Shown: in pieces, positions 33,989 to 41,935 of the stretch
Layout: every line of letters starts with the position of its first letter
Position numbering within the stretch: the first letter of the stretch is position 1
NCBI RefSeq assembly: GCF_002879615.1
Contig: NZ_PNRF01000012.1
Span: 124,001-188,000 of the forward strand
DNA length: 64,000 nucleotides
Reading direction: 5' to 3'
Source: Billgrantia endophytica
GTDB lineage: Bacteria; Pseudomonadota; Gammaproteobacteria; Pseudomonadales; Halomonadaceae
Notes under the pieces: generated by a model
The model's input: the letters and a program-made list of their open reading frames with translations, nothing else
The model's database searches: none
What the model was told of the DNA's origin: nothing
Made by a program: the position numbers and the translations under genes

Positions 33989-35533
33989 ATGAACAAGCCA
34001 ATGCGAGGCCTTCGTGTGGAGCCGGCCCCGAATGGACATGCTGGTTGGGTGATCGATGCGTTGGGTATTGTCCTGACAAGATCGCCTGAGACCCCTTTGA
34101 CACAGCACCTTTACCGGGCCTTGCGGGGCTGGGTGCAGGAAGGGCGCCTGGTCAATGGCCAGCAATTGCCGTCCTCCCGGCTGCTCGCGCGTGAGCTTGG
34201 CCTTGGCCGCAACACGGTAATCGCAGCCTTCGATCAGTTGATCGCCGAAGGCTTTCTGGAGACTCGCCACGGTGCGGGCACCTTCGTCGCCGACCTGACT
34301 TTCGGTGAGTTGGCAGCCGAGGCTTGCAATGCCGGGTCGGGGCGGAATCAGACAGGGGCCCTGCCGGCTCTTTCCCGCCGGGGGGAGCAGCTACTATTGC
34401 GCAGTGGCACAGGGGCCGGGCGCCATCCGGCCTTTGCGCCCGGTGTACCGGCGCTGGATCGATTCCCACGGGAGATCTGGCAGCGCCTGCTGCGGCGTCA
34501 CGTTCAGCGAATGCCTTCCGCCTGGATGGATTACCAGACCCAGGGCGGCGTGCCGGCCCTGCGCGAGGCCTTGAGCGATTATCTACGTTTATCCCGGTCG
34601 GTACGCTGCCGGCCCGAACAGGTTCTTGTCGTGCAGGGGGCGCAGCAGGGGTTCGAACTGATTGCCCGTATGCTCGGCGATAGCGGTGATCGGGTATGGA
34701 TCGAAGAGCCGGGCTATGGTGGCGCCCAGGCTTGCTTTGCCTCCGCGGGCTTCGAGATGGTACCGGTGCCGGTGGACGACGAAGGGATGGACATCGCCGC
34801 CGCTCCGCACGGCAAGGCGCAAGCGGCTCCCCGTCTGATCTACGTGACCCCGTCCCACCAGTACCCCAGCGGCGTGACCATGAGCCTGGCCCGTCGTCTC
34901 GCTCTGCTGGAGGCGGCCGAACGGCATGATGCCTGGGTCATCGAGGACGATTACGACAGCGAGTTTCGCTACGGACAGCGTCCTATCGCGGCACTGCAGG
35001 GGCTGGTTGCCGATCCTCGGGTCATTTATGTCGGTACGCTGAGCAAGGTCATGTATCCCGGTATGCGGCTAGGCTATCTGGTCTTGCCCGAATCGTTGAT
35101 CGAGCCTTTCCGGCGGGTCAATGCGCGGTTGCACAGGGAAGGACAGTATGCCGTTCAGGCCGCGTTGGCCGAGTTCATCAGTTGTGGACAATTCTCTCGT
35201 CATATCAGCCGGATGCGCGAATGCTACCGGGGTCGGCAAGCACGGCTTCGCGAAGCGCTGGCACCCGCCGTGGCGCAAGGGCTCCGTCTCTCGGAGGGGC
35301 TGGCCGGCATGCATCTGGTGGCCTGGCTGGACAGGCACGAGGATGAAAGCGCGCTGGTCGCCGCGGCGGAGCCCCAGGGCATCGGTCTCTCCCCTCTCTC
35401 TCACTATTATCTTCAGCCCCCGGGGCGACCAGGCCTGGTGCTGGGCTATGCCGGAGCCGACGACACCGAGATCGAGCGTGCCGGGAGCTGGCTGGCGAAC
35501 GAGTGGTTGAAGCTGACGGGAAGGACCGGCTAG
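33989..35533 (+). CDS. MocR/PdxR-like GntR regulator with aminotransferase domain
   Basis: A 514-residue GntR-type regulator. The winged helix-turn-helix is at about residues 25-95 (LPSSRLLARELGLGRNTVIAAFDQLIAEGFLETRHGAGTFV), followed by a full class I aminotransferase-like domain. PLP-site motifs are visible (VIEDDYDSEFRY, and GTLSKVMYPGMRLGY with the PLP lysine). Such proteins sense PLP or amino compounds. The ATG at 33989 is chosen; one at 34001 is also possible. The gene overlaps the convergent GNAT gene by four bases. It may regulate the nearby GNAT-PaiB operon or vitamin B6 salvage genes elsewhere. Confidence 0.85.
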   Translation: MNKPMRGLRVEPAPNGHAGWVIDALGIVLTRSPETPLTQHLYRALRGWVQEGRLVNGQQLPSSRLLARELGLGRNTVIAAFDQLIAEGFLETRHGAGTFVADLTFGELAAEACNAGSGRNQTGALPALSRRGEQLLLRSGTGAGRHPAFAPGVPALDRFPREIWQRLLRRHVQRMPSAWMDYQTQGGVPALREALSDYLRLSRSVRCRPEQVLVVQGAQQGFELIARMLGDSGDRVWIEEPGYGGAQACFASAGFEMVPVPVDDEGMDIAAAPHGKAQAAPRLIYVTPSHQYPSGVTMSLARRLALLEAAERHDAWVIEDDYDSEFRYGQRPIAALQGLVADPRVIYVGTLSKVMYPGMRLGYLVLPESLIEPFRRVNARLHREGQYAVQAALAEFISCGQFSRHISRMRECYRGRQARLREALAPAVAQGLRLSEGLAGMHLVAWLDRHEDESALVAAAEPQGIGLSPLSHYYLQPPGRPGLVLGYAGADDTEIERAGSWLANEWLKLTGRTG

Positions 35534-36261
35534 CGCGCTCCCCGCGCCATCAGGGACGAGAGCGATAGACGCTGCTGGCCATGGGCATCGAAATTGTCTG
35601 GCGAGAGCCAGCGTTCAAGCACGCCCTCCAGTCGCGGCCACTCATCGTCGAGAACGGAAAACCACGCCGTGTCACGGTTGCGTCCCTGGACGACGCGGTG
35701 CTGCCGAAAGATGCCCTCGAAGCGGAACCCCAGACGCTCGGCGGCCCGTCGTGAGGGTGCGTTGAGTGCATCGCACTTCCATTCGTAGCGGCGATAACCC
35801 AGCGCAAAGGCGTGCTTCATCATCAGCATCATCGCTTCGGTGGCGGCCGGGGTGCGCCGGAGCCATGGTGTGAAATGCAGGTTGCCGACCTCGATGCAGC
35901 CCTGCTCCGGCACGATATTCAGATAGGTGGCGAGACCTGTCGCCCGGCTGCTTGTCTGCTCGACGATGGCAAAGTAGAGCGGGTCGCGGCTGGCCGCACA
36001 GGCGCTCAGCCAGGTTCGATGAGACCCCGCATCCTCGAAGGGCATGCCGCCCGAATAGGTCCAGCGTGCGGCGGGGCTGTCGCCGGGTCCGTCCCCCGGC
36101 AGCAGGAAAGCCGAGTAAAGGTCCTCACCATGCCTGTCGGGAGACAGGGGCTCGAGCCGTACCAGCCGGCCCGGGATCGCCTCATGTCCGGGTGGCCTGG
36201 CGCCTTGCCAGCCCTCCACACCATCGCCTACCGGTTGACCGAAAGCATTGTGCGTTGTCAT
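35530..36261 (-). CDS. GNAT N-acetyltransferase, RimJ/RimL type
   Basis: A 243-residue GNAT protein with RLVRLEPLSPDRHGEDLY at the start, and the acetyl-CoA region GCIEVGNLHFTPWLRRTPAATEAM followed by ALNAPSRRAAERLGFRFEGIFRQH, typical of RimJ/RimL-type transferases that acetylate protein N-termini or small amines. It is the last gene of a three-gene leftward operon; its ATG overlaps the paiB stop (ATGA). Confidence 0.85.
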   Translation of the reverse strand: MTTHNAFGQPVGDGVEGWQGARPPGHEAIPGRLVRLEPLSPDRHGEDLYSAFLLPGDGPGDSPAARWTYSGGMPFEDAGSHRTWLSACAASRDPLYFAIVEQTSSRATGLATYLNIVPEQGCIEVGNLHFTPWLRRTPAATEAMMLMMKHAFALGYRRYEWKCDALNAPSRRAAERLGFRFEGIFRQHRVVQGRNRDTAWFSVLDDEWPRLEGVLERWLSPDNFDAHGQQRLSLSSLMARGAR

Positions 36262-36890
36262 GGCACATCCTCCGCCTGGGGCTTGAGGGTTTCGGACTCG
36301 AGCGCCTGGAGATAATGCCAGAGCTGGCGAGCTTCGGGGGCCTGGCTGGCGCCAAGAGCTGCCTTCACGCCGTCCCGGTCCGCCTGTGGGCGATGAAGGC
36401 CGAGCTTGGCCTTGCCCTGCAACGTGTCCAGGCGAATCCGGAAGCCGACGACGCCGGTGAGCATCCCGTCGAAATAGGCCGTATCAAGCATGTCCGGGTC
36501 ATCGAGCAGCTCAGGCTCGTGCCTTGCCAAGGTCCGGTCGAGCAGGGAGCGGGTGGCATTTCTGTCGAGCAGCTCAAGTGTGCCGGCGGCATGGACGGCG
36601 ACGTAATTCCAGGTGGGTACGGCGGGCCTGCTGGCATACCAGGACGGGGAGATATAGGCGTGCGGGCCGGAAAAGACCGCCAGCACGCGTGTGCCGTCGA
36701 GCCCCTGCCAGTGCGGATTGGCGCGGGCAAAGTGACCGTAGAGGGTGCCGAGCCCGCCTTCGTCTTGCTCCAGCAGCAGTGGCAGGTGGGTGGCCTGCAA
36801 GGTGGCGTCGATCAATGTGGCGAAGCCGTGCCTGTCGATGAGTTCGTAGGCTTTGCACCGGCTCAGGCGCATGGAGTCAGGAACATGCAT
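36258..36890 (-). CDS. PaiB family FMN-binding protein
   Basis: A 210-residue PaiB-type protein. It begins MHVPDSMRLSRCKAYELIDRHGFATLI and contains GTLYGHFARANPHW, VLAVFSGPHAYISPSWY and WNYVAVHAAGTLELL, the conserved split-barrel flavin-binding segments. In Bacillus, PaiB acts with the acetyltransferase PaiA in negative control of sporulation genes; in proteobacteria the role is unclear. Here it sits between two GNAT genes, which mirrors the paiAB pairing. The frame runs further upstream, but homology starts at this ATG. Confidence 0.88.
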   Translation of the reverse strand: MHVPDSMRLSRCKAYELIDRHGFATLIDATLQATHLPLLLEQDEGGLGTLYGHFARANPHWQGLDGTRVLAVFSGPHAYISPSWYASRPAVPTWNYVAVHAAGTLELLDRNATRSLLDRTLARHEPELLDDPDMLDTAYFDGMLTGVVGFRIRLDTLQGKAKLGLHRPQADRDGVKAALGASQAPEARQLWHYLQALESETLKPQAEDVP

Positions 36891-36922
36891 GGGGGCGTCT
36901 CTCGGTGAAGGTCGGGCCGGGG

Positions 36923-37375
36923 TCACTTCTGCTCCAGCAGCAGGCTGTAATGGTCGAAGATCAGGTCGCGTTGCCAGCCCAGTGACTCGTAGAGCGACTT
37001 GGCCGTGCGGTTCTCGATCTGGGTCGCCAGCTTGAGCTGCCGGACCCCATGGCGCTGCGCCAGTTCCTGGGCGGCCTTCATCAGGGCGCGGCCGGTGCCG
37101 AAGCGTCGCGCCTGAGGCGCCACGAAAAGATCGTTGAGAACCCAAAGCGAGGCCAGGCGAACGGTCGTAAAAAGCGGATAGAGTTGCACGAAGCCCTGCA
37201 ATTGGTTGCCGCTGTCCTCCGAAACCAGTACGTGGGAGTCGCCAAGCTCGAGGCGCTGGGCCAGGAAGTGTCTCGCTGCCTCCAGATCGCTGGGCTGTCC
37301 GTAGAAACAGCGGTAGCCATCGAGCAGCTCGCTCAGTTGAGGCAGGTCATCCAGCCTGGCGGGACGAACGGTCAT
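36923..37375 (-). CDS. GNAT N-acetyltransferase
   Basis: A 150-residue GNAT enzyme. The acetyl-CoA loop region is LNDLFVAPQARRFGTGRALMKAA at about residues 84-106, and ENRTAKSLYESLGWQRD follows. It likely transfers acetyl groups to a small amine; a PaiA-like polyamine role is possible given the downstream paiB. It is the first gene of the leftward operon, 32 bp before paiB. The 226 bp upstream to the ada-alkA gene hold no recognised element. Confidence 0.85.
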   Translation of the reverse strand: MTVRPARLDDLPQLSELLDGYRCFYGQPSDLEAARHFLAQRLELGDSHVLVSEDSGNQLQGFVQLYPLFTTVRLASLWVLNDLFVAPQARRFGTGRALMKAAQELAQRHGVRQLKLATQIENRTAKSLYESLGWQRDLIFDHYSLLLEQK

Positions 37376-37601
37376 TGGGACTCTCCAGGGTAACGGCTCC
37401 TGACGAGTCGGAGCGCAGGGTCGATAGGGTGTGGTATCGAGTCTGGAATCCTCGTGGCTCCTTGTTAAGTGCCAGTTTTTGGAAAAATGAAAGAACCACT
37501 TCGGTTTCCTGTATCGAATGGCTGCCAGGGCTTGCGACCCCGGCCGGCAACCGGGTCCGAAAACCGCCGGAAAACGTGGCCTGCCCGGCTAGAATGGCGT
37601 C

Positions 37602-39110
37602 ATGAACCTGACTCCTGAAACCTGCTACAAGGCGCTTCTGGCCCGCGACCCCCGCTATGACGGTCGCTTCTTCACCTGCGTGAAGAGCACGGGGATCTAC
37701 TGCCGGCCGGTCTGTCCCGCGCCAAAGCCGAAGCTGGCGCACTGTACCTTCGTGCCCACGGCCGCTGCCGCGCAGAAGGCCGGCTACCGACCCTGCCTTC
37801 GTTGCAGGCCTGAAAGCGCACCGGATTCACCGGCCTGGGCCGGAACATCGACCACCGTCACCCGGGCGTTGAGGCTGATCGAGGAGGGTGCGTTGGATGA
37901 GGGCAGTATCGAAGCCCTGGCAGATCGTCTGGGGCTTGGCTCGCGGCAATTGCGCCGCCTCTTCACACGGCATGTCGGTGCGGCCCCGATGGCGGTGGCA
38001 CAGACCCGTCGGCTCCTGCTGGCGAAGCAACTGCTGCACCAGACCGAGTTGCCTGTCACCGATGTGGCCCTTGCCAGTGGCTTTGGTAGCGTACGGCGCT
38101 TCAACGAGACCTTTCGGCGGCTCTATGGCCGGTCTCCAGGCTCGCTGCGTGGCAGGGGTGGGGCTGATACTGGCAAGGCCGCGGGGCCGGATATCTCCCT
38201 GCTGCTGCCGTATCGGCCACCCTACGACTGGCAGGCGATGCTGGATTTCCTTGCCAGACGAGCCATAAGGGGCCTGGAAGTGGTCGATGGGCAAGGCTAT
38301 CGCCGCGCCATTTGCCTGGGGGCCGATATCGGCGAGGTTGCCGTGACCCATGCCCCCGCGGAGTCCGCGCTTCGGGCCTCGATCCGTTTTCCACGTTTCG
38401 ATGTGCTGCCGGGGATCATCGCCCGGCTGCGACGTCTCTTCGATCTGCAGGCCGACCCGGAGGCAATACGGTACGCGCTGAGCCGTGACGAGCGGCTGGC
38501 ACCGCTGGTACAGGCACGTCCTGGCCTGCGTGTGCCGGGTGGATGGGATGCCTTCGAGATTGCGGTACGAGCCATTCTCGGTCAGCAGGTCACCGTCGCC
38601 GCCGCCACGCGTCTTGCCGAGCGCCTTGTCGACCGCCTGGGGAGCCGTGTACCGGAAGGCACCTGCTCACCGGGGCTGGACCGCCTCTTTCCCCATCCCG
38701 AGGACTTCACCCAGGCGGATGTGATATCCGTTGGGATGCCGGGCGCCAGGGCCGCCGCCCTGGTGCAACTGGCCTCGGCATATCGTGAGGAGCCACGGCT
38801 CTTCGACCGGCGCCATGACCTTGACGAGACCATAACGCGCCTGCGTGGCCTGCCGGGAATCGGTGAATGGACGGCACACTATATCGCCATGCGGGCCCTG
38901 CAGGAGAGCGATGCCTTCCTGGCATCGGATGTCGCGCTGCAGCGTGTCATGGCGATAGAGGGGCGGCGGCCGAGCGCGCGGGAACTGCTGGCAATGGCTG
39001 ATGCCTGGCGGCCCTGGCGCGCCTATGCGGTGATGCACCTGTGGCATGCCGATGCGGCATCCACCGGAACGGCCTTCCAGAAGGAGAACGTCGATGCGGC
39101 TTTACCATGA
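37602..39110 (+). CDS. Ada N-terminal/AraC domain fused to AlkA DNA glycosylase
   Basis: A 502-residue three-part repair protein. Residues 1-75 match the Ada phosphotriester-repair domain with zinc ligands Cys34, Cys38, Cys65 and Cys68 (Cys34 is the expected methyl acceptor). Residues 85-185 are an AraC-type DNA-binding domain, and about 205-500 an AlkA 3-methyladenine glycosylase with the helix-hairpin-helix LPGIGEWTAHYIAMRAL and the catalytic Asp region near LASDVAL. It should sense alkylated DNA, activate genes, and excise 3-methyladenine. It is translationally coupled to ogt at 39094. Confidence 0.92.
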   Translation: MNLTPETCYKALLARDPRYDGRFFTCVKSTGIYCRPVCPAPKPKLAHCTFVPTAAAAQKAGYRPCLRCRPESAPDSPAWAGTSTTVTRALRLIEEGALDEGSIEALADRLGLGSRQLRRLFTRHVGAAPMAVAQTRRLLLAKQLLHQTELPVTDVALASGFGSVRRFNETFRRLYGRSPGSLRGRGGADTGKAAGPDISLLLPYRPPYDWQAMLDFLARRAIRGLEVVDGQGYRRAICLGADIGEVAVTHAPAESALRASIRFPRFDVLPGIIARLRRLFDLQADPEAIRYALSRDERLAPLVQARPGLRVPGGWDAFEIAVRAILGQQVTVAAATRLAERLVDRLGSRVPEGTCSPGLDRLFPHPEDFTQADVISVGMPGARAAALVQLASAYREEPRLFDRRHDLDETITRLRGLPGIGEWTAHYIAMRALQESDAFLASDVALQRVMAIEGRRPSARELLAMADAWRPWRAYAVMHLWHADAASTGTAFQKENVDAALP

Positions 39111-39621
39111 TACCCAGCCATCACCGCTGGGAGACATGCTCCTTGTGACCGACTCCCAAGGGGTGCTGAGGGCCCTGGATTTCCACGACCATGAGGCGCG
39201 CATGCATCGGTTGCTGCAGCGTCACTACGGCGAGTACGCCATTGAGCCGGGGCGCGCACCCGACCTTATCCTCGAGGGGCTGACGTCCTACTTTGCCGGC
39301 GATCCCCAGGCCTTGGTGGACATTCCCGTGATGACGGGCGGTACCGATTTCCAGCGCCGTGTCTGGCAGGCGCTCAGGCAGATTCCAGCCGGTACCACGA
39401 CCAGCTATGGCCAACTGGCGGCAGCGGTCGGGCGCCCCGGGGCCAGCCGAGCGGTAGGCCTGGCCAACGGCGCCAACCCGGTGTCCATTGTCGTGCCTTG
39501 CCATCGTGTCATCGGGGCCAACGGCACCTTGACCGGCTATGGCGGCGGGTTGCCGCGCAAGCGATGGCTGATAGAGCATGAGTGCAGCCACCAGCTGAGC
39601 CTGGTGCCGGAAAAGGCGTGA
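39094..39621 (+). CDS. ogt: methylated-DNA-protein-cysteine methyltransferase
   Basis: A 175-residue Ogt-type protein. The active-site PCHRV motif gives the acceptor Cys136, preceded by SYGQLAAAVGRPGASRAVGLANGANP, which includes the helix-turn-helix and arginine finger. It repairs O6-alkylguanine by irreversible transfer of the alkyl group to its own cysteine. AAGGAG lies seven bases before the ATG at 39094, and the start overlaps the alkA end by 17 bp. With the Ada/AlkA fusion it forms a compact adaptive response unit. Confidence 0.93.
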   Translation: MRLYHDTQPSPLGDMLLVTDSQGVLRALDFHDHEARMHRLLQRHYGEYAIEPGRAPDLILEGLTSYFAGDPQALVDIPVMTGGTDFQRRVWQALRQIPAGTTTSYGQLAAAVGRPGASRAVGLANGANPVSIVVPCHRVIGANGTLTGYGGGLPRKRWLIEHECSHQLSLVPEKA

Positions 39622-39679
39622 CGGAACGCAGCGGTCGGTTCCCTTCGATAGGGAGGCGTCAGGAACTGGCCGTCACGCC
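39615..39679. repeat. inverted repeat at the ogt / marR-remnant junction
   Basis: GGCGTGACGG (39615-39624) and its exact complement CCGTCACGCC (39670-39679) flank a 45-nt segment that itself contains a TCCCT-TCGAT-AGGGA hairpin (39640-39654). The arms overlap the stop regions of the two convergent genes. It may act as a bidirectional terminator, although there is no T-run. Confidence 0.4.
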
Positions 39680-40036
39680 ATCCAGCAGCTTGGCCAACAA
39701 GGCGTTCAGGGTCTTCTGCTCTTCCCGGCTGAGGGTGGCAAGCGCCCTGGCTTCGTTCTCCACGTGCAACGGCACGATCCGGTCAACCAGCTCCAGGCCT
39801 TTCTCCGTCAAGGAGACCAGCGTACCCCACCTGTCCTCCGGGTTGGGCGCACGCACGATCAGTCCGGCCCGTTCCAATCGGTCCAGGCGATTGGTCATTC
39901 CCCCCGATGACACCATCAGGGTCTCGAACAGTTGGGTCGGACCTAGCGTATGGGACGCTCCTGACCGGCGAAGCGTGGCGAGCACGTCGAATTCCCCGGG
40001 CTGGAGGCCCTGAAAGAATGACTCCAGGTAGTGCTG
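39659..40036 (-). pseudogene. MarR family regulator lacking its N-terminus
   Basis: About 125 residues match the winged-helix core and C-terminal helix of a MarR regulator: LQPGEFDVLATLRRSG, GPTQLFETLMVSSGGMTNRLDRLERAGLI, and APNPEDRWGTLVSLTEKG. The N-terminal dimerisation helices are missing. The frame stays open upstream to a TAG near 40152 but has no ATG, GTG or TTG before the GTG at 39985, which lies inside the conserved core. The upstream DNA is the end of a DUF1127 gene in another frame. I read this as a deletion remnant. Confidence 0.7.
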
Positions 40037-40374
40037 GGCAGGTGCGGGTTCTGCCGGGCTCCGGCGCGGCGCTGTGCTCGCCGTTGCTGCAGCGCTTGAG
40101 CGGCATCCTCCCGAAGCGGCAGCCGTGAAGCCCAGAGGATCTCTTTTCTATCATGGCCCATATCCTCGAGGGTATGGTCATCGTAAGCCAGCAGAGGAAG
40201 AAAGCGCTGATTGAATCGCCGCCGCTGCAGGCGTGCCTTCATCCACTTCTCGATCAGCGCGATGAATCCCAATGGCGGCATGGCCGGCATATAGAGATCG
40301 GGCATGGGAGGCGTGCTGGCCACTTCCTGAGTGGCCTTGAATTGCGGATCGCGGGTATGGCCGAGGTCTGACAT
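39943..40374 (-). CDS. DUF1127 domain protein, probably with altered C-terminus
   Basis: A 143-residue open frame whose N-terminal 100 residues look native. The DUF1127 pattern is at residues 50-80 (QRRRFNQRF, then DDHTLEDMGHDRKEI). A strong GGAGGG lies six bases before the ATG. From about residue 100 (near 40075) the composition turns to Pro/Ser/His-rich and overlaps the marR remnant in another frame, so the last 40 residues probably come from read-through after a deletion. DUF1127 proteins are small, often stress- or RNA-linked, and poorly understood. It is divergent from lysR at 40541. Confidence 0.75.
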   Translation of the reverse strand: MSDLGHTRDPQFKATQEVASTPPMPDLYMPAMPPLGFIALIEKWMKARLQRRRFNQRFLPLLAYDDHTLEDMGHDRKEILWASRLPLREDAAQALQQRRAQRRAGARQNPHLPSTTWSHSFRASSPGNSTCSPRFAGQERPIR

Positions 40375-40505
40375 GACGAATCCCTCCAGGTGTGCCCGCC
40401 GGCGTGGCGAGGCATCCGGTGATGACGTTGGACGATTGAGGGTCGCGACCTCATGTGCAGCATGGATTCGAGAGTTCGATGAATCAAACGAAAAGGTCTA
40501 CATTG

Positions 40506-40528
40506 ATCGTTAAGATAATTTGAACGAT
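40506..40528. promoter_or_regulatory. LysR box, ATCGTT-N11-AACGAT
   Basis: A perfect inverted repeat, ATCGTT (40506-40511) and AACGAT (40523-40528), separated by 11 bp. This is exactly the T-N11-A form bound by LysR regulators, and lies directly upstream of the lysR gene and 132 bp from the divergent DUF1127 start. It is very likely the autoregulatory site of that regulator. Confidence 0.7.
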
Positions 40529-40540
40529 GCGAGAATGCCG

Positions 40541-41437
40541 ATGACCGCTTCCTTGCCAACCGGTGGTGCTCTGCCGCTGCTGGACACCGATGTGCTCCGA
40601 ACCTTCGTGGCAATTGCCGAGAACGGCAGTTTTACGCGAGCTGCGCGACAGGTCTTTCGCACGCCATCTGCCTTGAGCATGCAGATCAAACGACTTGAAG
40701 AGACGCTAGGGCACCCGTTGTTCGTCAGGGAAGCGCGCCAGGTGCGCCTGACCCCGGAAGGGGAGGTCCTGCTGGGTTACGGGCGGAGGCTGCTGAAACT
40801 GAACGAAGAGGCTGTCGCCCGGTTTCTTGCGCCTTCACTGGCAGGGTCGGTGTGCCTTGGCACGTCCGATGACGTGGGCACGCGTATCCTGCCCGGGGTG
40901 CTCTGCCAGTTCGCTCGAACCCACCCGGCGGTGCAGGTCGATGTGGTTGTCGGGCGAAGTGTGGAACTGATCCGCCGACTGGACGAGGGAGAGCTTGACC
41001 TGGCGCTGGTGACGGCGGGAAATCCCGGTCAGGAAGCGTGGCGTGGCGAGGTCGTGCATACCGAGCAGTTGACATGGGCCTGCCGGGAGGGGGGCATCGC
41101 CTACCAGCGCTCGCCCTTGCCCCTGTCTCTGGCAAGCCATGGGTGCGCCTGGCGGGATACCGCGCTGGCCGCATTGGATCGGGCAGGCTTGCCCTATCGC
41201 ATTGCCTACTCGAGTGAACACTGTGCCGGTCAGGAAGCTGCCATGCTGGCGGACCTGGCCGTGGCTCCCTTTCCGCTCAGCCTGGTACGGCCTCCATTGC
41301 GCCGGCTGGGGGAGGAGGCGGGGCTACCGCCGCTTGGCGATTACCAGGTGAGCCTCATTCGACGAGCCGGAGGAGGAGACGCCAGCGAGACGCTGGCCAG
41401 CCATGTGATGAGCGCCTTCGGTAGCCTGCGGCACTGA
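40541..41437 (+). CDS. LysR family transcriptional regulator
   Basis: A 298-residue LysR regulator. The helix-turn-helix is at about residues 14-70 (FVAIAENGSFTRAARQVFRTPSALSMQIKRLEETLG), followed by an effector domain beginning GSVCLGTSDDVGTRILPGVL. Starts at 40520 (TTG), 40535 and 40541 are in frame; 40541 has GAGA six bases upstream and keeps the LysR box in noncoding DNA. It is divergent from the DUF1127 gene, an association also known elsewhere in proteobacteria, and is its likely regulator. Confidence 0.87.
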   Translation: MTASLPTGGALPLLDTDVLRTFVAIAENGSFTRAARQVFRTPSALSMQIKRLEETLGHPLFVREARQVRLTPEGEVLLGYGRRLLKLNEEAVARFLAPSLAGSVCLGTSDDVGTRILPGVLCQFARTHPAVQVDVVVGRSVELIRRLDEGELDLALVTAGNPGQEAWRGEVVHTEQLTWACREGGIAYQRSPLPLSLASHGCAWRDTALAALDRAGLPYRIAYSSEHCAGQEAAMLADLAVAPFPLSLVRPPLRRLGEEAGLPPLGDYQVSLIRRAGGGDASETLASHVMSAFGSLRH

Positions 41438-41575
41438 ACGGGCGCGATCGCGCATGGCCGGCCTGCCCCATCGCCTGGGGAAGCCAGTGAAGCCGCTGGT
41501 TGTCGATTCGAAGAGCCCTCACTCGATCCATCAGCAGGCAGCGCATAGGCTGCTTCGCAACCGGGAGATTCCGAC

Positions 41576-41935
41576 ATGCAATACATGCTGATGTGCTGTA
41601 TCGACGAAGCGCTGTGGAACGCGCTGTCGCCATCCGAGCGTGACTCCGTCATGGATGACTACCATGCCTTGCTCCAGGAGATGGTCACCAGCGGTCATTA
41701 TCGTGGAGGGGCACGGCTGCAGTCGGTCTCCACGTCCACCACCTTGCGTGAACAAAATGGCAAGGTGGTCACGCTGGATGGCCCCTTTGTCGAAAGCCGA
41801 GAGCAGTTGGGTGGGTTCCACGTCGTGGAGTGCCGGGACCTGGACGAGGCCCTCGAGCTTGCGCGGCGCATTCCTCCACTGCGAGTGGGGGGCTCGGTCG
41901 AAGTGCGGCCGGTTGACCCTGCCTATCGCATGTGA
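41576..41935 (+). CDS. YCII/DGPF domain protein
   Basis: A 119-residue YCII-fold protein. [11 protein letters not shown] begins the fold and [21 protein letters not shown] contains the DGPF motif. Such proteins are encoded next to ECF42-group sigma factors in many bacteria and may sense or modify a small molecule. Its stop codon overlaps the GTG start of the sigma factor at 41932 (GTGA), so the two are translated together. Confidence 0.87.
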   Translation: MQYMLMCCIDEALWNALSPSERDSVMDDYHALLQEMVTSGHYRGGARLQSVSTSTTLREQNGKVVTLDGPFVESREQLGGFHVVECRDLDEALELARRIPPLRVGGSVEVRPVDPAYRM

